NCBI GenBank assembly: GCA_009177215.1
Contig: WFLY01000271.1
Span: 19,119-25,272 of the forward strand
Reading direction: 5' to 3'
DNA length: 6,154 bases
Source of the DNA: Bacillota bacterium
GTDB lineage: Bacteria > Bacillota > Clostridia > Lachnospirales > Lachnospiraceae
This document shows, one piece after another, positions 1-4,473 of this stretch. The stretch's first letter is position 1; each line of letters begins with the position of its first letter. Both the position numbers and the translations under genes were made by a program. The notes under the pieces are model-generated. The model did no database searches and had not been told where the DNA came from. It saw only the letters and a list, made by a program, of their open reading frames with translations.

Positions 1-86
1 TCAAAAAGAGATTCCTTCTCCGCCGCTTTGAGCAGGGGGAGCTTTGAGGTATTCACACCGCAGATTTCAACCTTACCTTGTGCCAT
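1..86 (-). CDS. sigG: RNA polymerase forespore sigma factor SigG, N-terminal fragment (runs off window)
   Basis: Only the first 28 codons are visible; the gene continues beyond base 1. The reading is MAQGKVEICGVNTSKLPLLK followed by AAEKESLF. The KVEICGVNTSKLP stretch is, from knowledge of the family, the hallmark N-terminus of SigG, the late forespore sigma factor of endospore formers that directs transcription of spore coat-protection, germination and DNA-protection genes. The start is supported by a strong ribosome binding site, AAAGGAGAGG (complement of 93-102), six bases before the ATG. A sigma-G type promoter lies just upstream at 123-152, so autoregulation is likely. None of the sigma-70 region 2 or 4 domains is in view, so the family call rests on the N-terminal signature alone, which is distinctive. 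The gene points away from the YlmC/YmxH gene instead of reading into it. Confidence 0.88.
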   Translation of the reverse strand, partial: MAQGKVEICGVNTSKLPLLKAAEKESLF

Positions 87-122
87 ATATATCCTCTCCT
101 TTGATTTTCAATATTGTATTGG

Positions 123-152
123 TAGTATGCTCGAAGAAGTTCTGATATATAC
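123..152 (-). promoter_or_regulatory. Sigma-G (possibly also sigma-F) promoter of sigG
   Basis: On the minus strand the -35 element GTATA (148-152) is followed after exactly 18 nt by the -10 element CATACTA (123-129). Both match the Bacillus sigma-G consensus as I know it (GHATR, 17-18 nt, CATnHTA) at every position. Reading the same -35 with a 15-nt spacer gives GAGCATACTA, which fits the sigma-F -10 (GGnnAnAnTR) at all but one position. In B. subtilis sigG is started by sigma-F and then amplified by sigma-G, so a dual-use promoter is plausible. The implied start near 116 gives a leader of about 30 nt containing the ribosome binding site. Confidence 0.75.
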
Positions 153-168
153 CATTTCTGCATATACT
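140..168 (+). promoter_or_regulatory. Weak candidate promoter for the YlmC/YmxH gene
   Basis: The plus strand has TATACT (163-168, 5 of 6 matches to the sigma-A -10) with TTCTGA (140-145, 3 of 6) 17 nt upstream. The same -10 segment read as CATATACT (161-168) is one mismatch from the sigma-E -10 CATACAnT, but no good sigma-E -35 sits at the right distance. It overlaps the sigG promoter on the other strand. The call is tentative, and the sigma factor is undecided. Confidence 0.25.
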
Positions 169-237
169 GAACAGAAAAGAATTTATTACAGTTCTGCCGT
201 ACTTCAATAGCATGACAGAATTGTTTGGTGAGTCGAT

Positions 238-471
238 ATGCTTTTTTCGGAATTTAAGTGTAAGGACGTCATTAATATAAGAGATTGCAAAAAGCTCGGT
301 AAGGTGTGCGATTTAGAATTTGATGAATGTAAGGGCTGTATCTGTAAAATCATGGTTCCCGGGTGCAATAAAATGCTTAATTTCCTGCGCTGTGAAGCTG
401 ACATTGCAATTCCCTATAAGGATATCCGCCAAATAGGACCCGATATTATTTTAGTTGACATAAGTTGCTAA
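238..471 (+). CDS. ylmC: YlmC/YmxH family sporulation protein (PRC-barrel fold), cysteine-rich
   Basis: This 77-residue protein matches the short YlmC/YmxH family in full length. It opens with MLFSEFKCKDVINI, continues with a DxKKLGKVCDLEFD segment (16-29) and an IMVPG turn (38-42), and ends with IPYKDIRQIGPDIILVDI (58-75), the usual IPW-x-IxxIGxDVILVD close. The family is a small PRC-barrel-like protein encoded near sigG in many endospore formers; its biochemical role is not known. Translation starts at the first ATG after an in-frame TGA at 229-231, with a modest GGTGAG site at 227-232. The protein has nine cysteines (8, 17, 24, 31, 34, 36, 43, 52, 77), several where the family more often has glycine, which may mean metal binding or disulfide chemistry. 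nrdR follows 137 bases downstream on the same strand, and the -35 element of the nrdR promoter lies in the last codons of this gene. Confidence 0.85.
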   Translation: MLFSEFKCKDVINIRDCKKLGKVCDLEFDECKGCICKIMVPGCNKMLNFLRCEADIAIPYKDIRQIGPDIILVDISC

Positions 472-483
472 AAACGGTATAAT
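455..483 (+). promoter_or_regulatory. Perfect-consensus sigma-A promoter for nrdR
   Basis: TTGACA at 455-460, a 17-nt spacer, and TATAAT at 478-483 match the housekeeping sigma-A consensus at all twelve positions with the optimal spacing. The -35 is formed by the codons for Val-Asp-Ile near the end of the YlmC/YmxH gene, and that gene's stop codon lies in the spacer. The predicted start is near 490, giving a leader of roughly 119 nt before the nrdR ATG. This lets nrdR be expressed in vegetative cells independently of any sporulation-specific expression of the gene before it. Confidence 0.85.
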
Positions 484-484
484 G

Positions 485-572
485 TTAGCGGGAAAATTAG
501 TAAGCACGAAGTGCGTATTCCGCGAAGCGGAAGGATTTTGGAGCGTACACACTGAAATCAAGCGACCGCTAA
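485..572 (+). promoter_or_regulatory. Structured nrdR leader with two GAA-loop hairpins
   Basis: Two compact inverted repeats lie side by side: GCAC-GAA-GTGC (504-514) and TTCCGC-GAA-GCGGAA (518-532). Both have a GAA loop closed by a C-G pair. AAAAT (493-497) can pair with ATTTT (535-539) around both, which would make a small three-way junction. A further perfect 7-base repeat, TTAGCGG (485-491) and CCGCTAA (566-572), encloses the whole, but its left arm lies at or just upstream of the predicted start and may not be in the RNA. No T-run follows either hairpin, so it does not look like an attenuator. It matches no riboswitch I recognise. It could be a regulatory leader, an mRNA-stabilising element, or a copy of a dispersed intergenic repeat. 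Confidence 0.45.
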
Positions 573-608
573 AAGAAGGCAACCACATAAGAAAACGGGG
601 GGAATTAT

Positions 609-1058
609 ATGAAGTGTCCTTTTTGCAATCATGAAAATACCAGAGTTATTGACTCCAGACCGGCAGAGGATAACAACTCCATTCGCCGCCGAAGAGTTTG
701 TGATGAATGTGGAAAGCGTTTTACAACTTACGAGAAGATTGAGACAATTCCTTTGATTATTATCAAGAAGGATAACAATAGGGAGGCCTATGACCGTTCC
801 AAGATTGAGGCGGGGGTACTCAGGGCATGTCATAAGCGGCCGGTTAGCGCACAGCAGATTACCGGTCTGATAGATACAGTGGAGAATGAAATTTTCAATA
901 TGGAAGAGAAGGAGATTCCCAGTCAGGTAATTGGTGAGCTTTTAATGAATAAACTGAAAAGTCTGGATGCGGTAGCTTATGTGAGATTTGCTTCCGTTTA
1001 CAGAGAGTTTAAGGATGTAAATACTTTTATGGATGAGTTGAAAAAGGTATTGCAATAA
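609..1058 (+). CDS. nrdR: Transcriptional repressor NrdR
   Basis: This is a 149-residue protein of normal family length. The N-terminus is a zinc ribbon with the four ligands C3, C6, C31 and C34 (MKCPFC ... VCDECGKRF), followed by the basic RRRR stretch at 26-29. Residues of about 49-139 form the ATP-cone domain, with the conserved KRPVS segment (76-80) and the AYVRFASVYREF segment (122-133). By established family function, NrdR senses ATP and dATP and represses ribonucleotide reductase operons when dATP is high by binding paired NrdR boxes. No reductase gene is in the window, and I saw no clear NrdR box in its own leader. The start is fixed by a strong GGGGGGA site (597-603) five bases before the ATG. 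It has its own sigma-A promoter (455-483) and ends in an intrinsic terminator (1060-1084). All key residues are present. Confidence 0.96.
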   Translation: MKCPFCNHENTRVIDSRPAEDNNSIRRRRVCDECGKRFTTYEKIETIPLIIIKKDNNREAYDRSKIEAGVLRACHKRPVSAQQITGLIDTVENEIFNMEEKEIPSQVIGELLMNKLKSLDAVAYVRFASVYREFKDVNTFMDELKKVLQ

Positions 1059-1059
1059 G

Positions 1060-1084
1060 GAGCAGCTAAGGCTGCTCTTTTTTT
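1060..1084 (+). terminator. Intrinsic terminator of nrdR
   Basis: A perfect 7-bp stem, GAGCAGC (1060-1066) with GCTGCTC (1071-1077), with loop TAAG, is followed directly by seven T residues (1078-1084). It begins one base after the nrdR stop codon. Read from the minus strand the same hairpin is followed by CTTATT, not a T-run, so it is a poor terminator for the convergent spoVB-like gene. Confidence 0.92.
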
Positions 1085-1087
1085 GTA

Positions 1088-2452
1088 TCAATGCCGTTTC
1101 CCGAAACGGTACAGGCAGAGGAGATAGAGAATGCATAACGCCATCTGGCTTGCCAGCAGACCCCAGAGATAGCCGGTAATCCCTACCTTGGGAACAGCCA
1201 CGAAAATAAAGGCAAGACGAATTAACAGGCAGATGACATTCATAACAAAAATGTGTCCGGCCATTCCCAGCCCCTGCAGAATGCTGGAAAGTGTGGTGTC
1301 CAGATAGATAAACGGGCAGATAAAGCTTAAGGTAGTAATGAAATGACCGGCAAGAGCGCTGTCAAAAAGATAGCGTCCTGCAAAATTCCCTAAAAAGCCG
1401 AAGATACACATACAGATAAAGCCTAAGATAAAGCAATATTTTACCGTGCGCAGGGTTGCCGTCTTGACAGCCTTGATGTCGCCGATAGCGTAGCTTTCCG
1501 AAATAAGGGGAAGCAGCAGCACGGCGATAGAATTGGTAACCGCATTCGGAAAAAAGATTAAAGGCATTGCCATACCGGTCAGTACGCCGTAAACGCTTAA
1601 GGCGGTGGCGGTATCGTAGCCATACAGCTTTAATTTGGCGGGAATGGAGACGGATTCCACGCTCTGTAAAAGATTTAGCACAATGCGGTTGGCTGTAAGA
1701 GGCAGCGCCATATGTAAAATCCCACCGTAGAAAGGAAGGAGGCTGTGAGACTTGCGGTTAGTTTCGAGACGGCAGATGATACTCTTTAGAACCTGAGAAG
1801 CAGCATATTCTTTGGCGTAGGCGTGATAGATGGCGCCGATAGTCACCAACATGGAAATAAATTCCCCTACCACCAGACCCACAACGGCAACATTGATAGT
1901 GGGAATGCTCCCTCTGCGAAAAGCGTAGACAGATATTGCATAGACGCAGCCTACTCGGGCGAGCTGCTCTACAAGCTGTGCAGCGGCGGGAAGCCCTGCT
2001 TTTTTTACTCCGTAAAAATAGCCGTTAATACAGGAATGTACGGCGCTAAAAGGAATGGAAAAGGAGAGAATGCGAAGCATGGAGACCGTTCTCGGTTCCA
2101 GCAGCAAATGTATGCCGATGAAATCCGCCATAACAAAAATCACGGCATTACATAAAAGGGATAGCGGCAGGGAGATGCTTAAGCCTACAAGCATGGGATG
2201 AAATATACGCCCCTGTTTTTTAGCTGTGCGTTCCGCTACAAATTTGGAAATGGCGGTCTGATAAGCGGCGGCTGACAGTGAAAAGGATATAGCAAGGACA
2301 GGGCTTAAAAGCTGATAAATGCCCATGCCTTCTTCGCCGAAAAGTCTTGAAAGATAAATGCGGTAAAAAAATCCGATAATACGGCTGATAAAACCTGTTA
2401 CAGTAAGGATTATGGTGCCGATGATCAGAGGATGCTGTTTGCGTTTTGACAT
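1088..2452 (-). CDS. spoVB: SpoVB-like MOP-family polysaccharide/lipid-linked precursor flippase
   Basis: This is a 454-residue, highly hydrophobic protein with roughly 12-14 membrane segments and almost no soluble domain, typical of the MOP exporter superfamily (MurJ, Wzx, SpoVB). SpoVB signatures are the opening TGFISRIIGFFYRIYLSRLFG (split over 19-39), GEEGMGIYQL at 39-48, AISKFVAE at 67-74, and GYFYGVKKAGLPAA (144-157) leading into a QLVEQLAR segment (159-166). The second half repeats the fold with ALPLTANRIVLN (249-260) and LQGLGMAGH (392-400). B. subtilis SpoVB is slightly longer (about 518 residues) and is needed for spore cortex synthesis, presumably by moving lipid-linked peptidoglycan precursors across the membrane; a MurJ-like vegetative role is also possible here. 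The start codon lies after a weak TTAGGG site, seven bases upstream. The gene is divergent from nifS and convergent with nrdR. Assignment to SpoVB rather than a generic flippase is likely but not certain. Confidence 0.82.
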   Translation of the reverse strand: MSKRKQHPLIIGTIILTVTGFISRIIGFFYRIYLSRLFGEEGMGIYQLLSPVLAISFSLSAAAYQTAISKFVAERTAKKQGRIFHPMLVGLSISLPLSLLCNAVIFVMADFIGIHLLLEPRTVSMLRILSFSIPFSAVHSCINGYFYGVKKAGLPAAAQLVEQLARVGCVYAISVYAFRRGSIPTINVAVVGLVVGEFISMLVTIGAIYHAYAKEYAASQVLKSIICRLETNRKSHSLLPFYGGILHMALPLTANRIVLNLLQSVESVSIPAKLKLYGYDTATALSVYGVLTGMAMPLIFFPNAVTNSIAVLLLPLISESYAIGDIKAVKTATLRTVKYCFILGFICMCIFGFLGNFAGRYLFDSALAGHFITTLSFICPFIYLDTTLSSILQGLGMAGHIFVMNVICLLIRLAFIFVAVPKVGITGYLWGLLASQMALCILYLLCLYRFGKRH

Positions 2453-2478
2453 AGATGTACCCTAATAGCCTTTTCCCC

Positions 2479-2507
2479 ATTATATTCCACAGGAGGAGTT
2501 GACAGAA
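2479..2507 (-). promoter_or_regulatory. Candidate promoter of the spoVB-like gene
   Basis: The minus strand shows a perfect TATAAT (complement of 2479-2484), about 27 bases before the start codon. The hexamer 17 nt upstream is TTCTGT (2502-2507), only two matches to the sigma-A -35. A sigma-E reading (AATATAAT against CATACAAT, two mismatches) has no good -35. The position is right but the elements are incomplete. Its -35 region overlaps the -35 of the nifS promoter on the opposite strand. Confidence 0.35.
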
Positions 2508-2527
2508 CAAATGTCAGGTGTTATATT
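2499..2527 (+). promoter_or_regulatory. Sigma-A promoter of nifS-nifU
   Basis: A perfect TTGACA (2499-2504), a 17-nt spacer, and TATATT (2522-2527, 5 of 6) form a strong housekeeping promoter on the plus strand. The start is predicted near 2534, leaving a leader of about 119 nt before nifS. No Rrf2/IscR-type regulator gene is in the window, and I could not identify an IscR-like operator here. Confidence 0.7.
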
Positions 2528-2621
2528 GTAAATGTAATTCCTAGTAAATAGATATGGATTTGATATACAAAGATTTATTCCCGCGAAGGTCAAAGAAAAT
2601 CACTTTCAAATATTGAATTAC

Positions 2622-2645
2622 TGTCCGCCGGAGCGGACAAGGAGG
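2622..2645 (+). promoter_or_regulatory. Hairpin abutting the nifS ribosome binding site
   Basis: TGTCCGC (2622-2628) and GCGGACA (2633-2639) form a perfect 7-bp GC-rich stem with loop CGGA. The next bases are the AGGAGG ribosome binding site (2640-2645), seven bases before the nifS ATG. The stem ends exactly where the ribosome binding site begins, so it could affect ribosome access or protect the mRNA 5' side. No T-run follows, so it is not a terminator. Confidence 0.55.
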
Positions 2646-2652
2646 TATAGAT

Positions 2653-3837
2653 ATGATATATTTGGACAATGCAGCAACAACAAAGACAGCTCCCGAGGTA
2701 GTAGAGGCAATGCTGCCTTATTTTACGGAGAACTACGGTAATCCCAGCTCCATTTATGCTTTGGGAAGTAACGCAAAGAAGGCTGTCAACAGGGCGAGAA
2801 GAACCATTGCCGACAGTATCGGTGCCAAAATGGAGGAAATTTATTTTACGGCGGGCGGCTCTGAGTCCGATAACTGGGCGCTAAAAGCCACAGCGGAGGC
2901 TTATGCCGCTAAGGGAAAGCATATCATCACAACAAAAATAGAACATCATGCCATTTTGCACACCTGTGAATATTTAGAAAAAAGAGGCTTTGATATCACC
3001 TACCTTGATGTGGATGAAACCGGAATAGTGAGTCCTGAAAGTGTGAGGGCAGCGATACGTCCGGACACGATTCTGATCAGTGTGATGTTTGCCAATAATG
3101 AAATCGGCACAATGGAGCCAATAGAAGAGATAGGCGCTATCGCAAAAGAGAAGGGAATTCTTTTCCATACGGATGCGGTTCAGGCGTTCGGTCAGGTATC
3201 CATTGATGTGGACAGCCTCCATATCGATATGTTGAGCGCCAGCGCGCATAAGCTCAACGGGCCTAAGGGAATCGGTTTTTTATATATCCGCACCGGTGTG
3301 AAAATCCGTTCCTTTGTACATGGCGGCGCTCAGGAGAGAAGCAGGCGGGCAGGAACGGAAAATGTTCCGGGCATTGTAGGCTTTGGCGCAGCAGTGGAGC
3401 GCGCGGGGGCAATAATGGAAGAGAAAGCGAAGAAGGAGACGGCATTAAGGGATTATTTGATTGAACGCTTTGAAAAAGAGATTCCTTATTGCTTTCTAAA
3501 CGGACACCGTACAGAGCGTCTGCCCAACAATGCAAATATTTCTTTTCGGTTTATTGAGGGAGAGTCTTTGCTTATTATGCTGGATATGAAGGGGATTTGC
3601 GCATCCAGTGGGTCCGCCTGTACATCAGGCTCGCTGGACCCTTCCCATGTGCTTCTTGCTATCGGGCTGAAGCATGAGGAGGCGCATGGCTCCCTGAGAC
3701 TGACTTTGTCTGAGGAAAATACTATGGAGGAAATGGATATAGTTGTGGAGGCGGTGAAGGATATTGTGGAAAGACTGCGCGCAATGTCTCCTCTCTATGA
3801 GGATTTCCTGAAAACACAGGCGGCAGAAAAGCAATAA
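2653..3837 (+). CDS. nifS: Cysteine desulfurase, NifS/IscS class
   Basis: This is a 394-residue fold-type I PLP enzyme that converts cysteine to alanine and holds the sulfur as a persulfide for iron-sulfur cluster assembly or tRNA thiolation. It starts with MIYLDNAATTKTAPEV, normal for the family. Visible key residues are H98 in IEHHA (PLP stacking), N149 in FANNEIG, D174 and Q177 in HTDAVQ (pyridine contacts), K200 in SASAHKLNGPKG (Schiff-base lysine), C323 in SSGSACTSG (catalytic cysteine, group I loop), and R349 in GSLRLTLS (substrate carboxylate). Length and order are complete. A strong AGGAGG site (2640-2645) fixes the start. It is read from a sigma-A promoter at 2499-2527 and is followed 124 bases later by nifU, its expected partner. 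Whether it serves only Fe-S assembly or also thiolation cannot be told, since no mnmA-like gene adjoins it. Confidence 0.96.
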   Translation: MIYLDNAATTKTAPEVVEAMLPYFTENYGNPSSIYALGSNAKKAVNRARRTIADSIGAKMEEIYFTAGGSESDNWALKATAEAYAAKGKHIITTKIEHHAILHTCEYLEKRGFDITYLDVDETGIVSPESVRAAIRPDTILISVMFANNEIGTMEPIEEIGAIAKEKGILFHTDAVQAFGQVSIDVDSLHIDMLSASAHKLNGPKGIGFLYIRTGVKIRSFVHGGAQERSRRAGTENVPGIVGFGAAVERAGAIMEEKAKKETALRDYLIERFEKEIPYCFLNGHRTERLPNNANISFRFIEGESLLIMLDMKGICASSGSACTSGSLDPSHVLLAIGLKHEEAHGSLRLTLSEENTMEEMDIVVEAVKDIVERLRAMSPLYEDFLKTQAAEKQ

Positions 3838-3903
3838 TTTCGAGAGAGCGATGCGCCAAAGCTGTAACGACGGCAAGGGAGAGCAGCGAAAAGCGATAAA
3901 GAA

Positions 3904-3938
3904 GCGGCAACAGCGTAATATAGCAGCGGTGTTGCCGC
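3904..3938 (+). repeat. 9-bp inverted repeat in the nifS-nifU spacer
   Basis: GCGGCAACA (3904-3912) and TGTTGCCGC (3930-3938) are perfect complements separated by 17 nt. The hairpin ends 11 bases before the nifU GGAGG site (3950-3954). It lacks a following T-run, so it is unlikely to terminate transcription. It may be an RNA processing or stability element that sets the nifS to nifU ratio. The rest of the 124-nt spacer (3838-3961) is purine-rich with AGCG-type words, and I see no gene in it. Confidence 0.6.
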
Positions 3939-3961
3939 AATGTGGGAATGGAGGAACAGTT

Positions 3962-4399
3962 ATGTATAGTGAAAAGGTAATGGATCATTTTCAGAATCCC
4001 AGAAATGTGGGAGAGATTGAGAATCCCAGCGGTGTAGGCACAGTGGGAAATGCCAAGTGCGGCGATATTATGCGTATTTTTTTGGATATTGATGATAACG
4101 GTATTATTCGGGACGTAAAATTTAAAACCTTTGGATGCGGTGCGGCAGTTGCCACAAGCTCCATGGCAACGGAGCTTGTAAAGGGTAAGTCCATAGAGGA
4201 GGCAATGCAGGTGACTAACAAGGCAGTGATGGAAGCGCTTGACGGTCTGCCGCCCGTAAAGGTTCACTGTTCGCTCCTTGCGGAGGAGGCAATTCATGCG
4301 GCGCTTTGGGATTACGCCGAGAAAAATCATATTGTAATTGAAGGCTTAAAAAAGCCTAAATGTGATATTCATGAGGGCGAAGAGGAAGAAGAATATTGA
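3962..4399 (+). CDS. nifU: Iron-sulfur cluster assembly scaffold protein, NifU/IscU type
   Basis: This 145-residue U-type scaffold accepts sulfur from NifS and builds Fe-S clusters for transfer to target proteins. The start MYSEKVMDHFQNPRNVG is typical. Cluster ligands are C33 in AKCGD with D35, C59 in FGCGAA, and H102-C103 in the segment LPPVKVHCS (96-104). Spacings of 26 and 44 residues match IscU, and the insertion that marks SufU is absent. The LPPVK motif, which in proteobacteria is the HscA chaperone site, is kept. The C-terminus adds C134 and an acidic EGEEEEEY tail. It is the first domain only, not the long three-domain NifU of nitrogen fixers. A GGAGG site (3950-3954) seven bases before the ATG supports this start over the upstream in-frame ATG at 3851. 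It is cotranscribed with nifS and ends in a strong terminator. Confidence 0.95.
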   Translation: MYSEKVMDHFQNPRNVGEIENPSGVGTVGNAKCGDIMRIFLDIDDNGIIRDVKFKTFGCGAAVATSSMATELVKGKSIEEAMQVTNKAVMEALDGLPPVKVHCSLLAEEAIHAALWDYAEKNHIVIEGLKKPKCDIHEGEEEEEY

Positions 4400-4403
4400 T
4401 GGG

Positions 4404-4443
4404 AAAACAGGGTGAGGTGTTTTTATACACACCCTGTTTTTTT
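4404..4443 (+). terminator. Intrinsic terminator of nifS-nifU, possibly bidirectional
   Basis: AAAACAGGGTG (4404-4414) pairs perfectly over 11 bases with CACCCTGTTTT (4430-4440), and the T-run extends from 4437 to 4443. It starts five bases after the nifU stop codon. On the minus strand the same stem is followed by a T-tract of four, so it may also end the convergent membrane protein gene, whose stop codon is at 4458. Confidence 0.92.
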
Positions 4444-4444
4444 G

Positions 4445-4473
4445 TTGACATGACACTCTATGGATTATATGAT
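4445..4473 (+). promoter_or_regulatory. Promoter-like sequence antisense to the membrane protein gene
   Basis: A perfect TTGACA (4445-4450) lies 17 nt before TATGAT (4468-4473, 5 of 6) on the plus strand, just past the nifU terminator T-run. It would start near 4480 and read into the 3' end of the minus-strand membrane protein gene. No plausible gene lies downstream on the plus strand, so any product would be an antisense RNA. It may be a chance match. Confidence 0.3.

Noticed and set aside
28..210. Plus-strand 60-codon reading frame opposite sigG
   Set aside because: It lies antisense to the SigG start codon and its ribosome binding site, lacks a good ribosome binding site, and resembles nothing.
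484..608. NrdR box pair in the nrdR leader for autoregulation
   Set aside because: No paired ACAC-type palindromes of the expected length and spacing were found on reading the region.
1094..1109. Inverted repeat CCGTTTC/GAAACGG over the last codons of the spoVB-like gene as its terminator
   Set aside because: The stem is short, lies in the coding sequence, and is followed on the minus strand by A-rich sequence rather than a T-run.
2554..2616. Possible 20-codon leader peptide in the nifS leader (starts MDLIYKDLFP)
   Set aside because: There is no ribosome binding site before it, no run of regulatory codons, and no attenuator downstream; chance is the simplest explanation.
2605..2617. Short palindrome TTCAA-ATA-TTGAA in the nifS leader as an operator
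   Set aside because: Only five bases per arm and AT-rich; such repeats are common by chance, it matches no operator I know, and it lies well downstream of the promoter.
3851..3961. N-terminal extension of NifU from the in-frame ATG at 3851
   Set aside because: The extension is basic and low-complexity, unlike any scaffold N-terminus, while the ATG at 3962 has a good GGAGG site and begins with the conserved family sequence.
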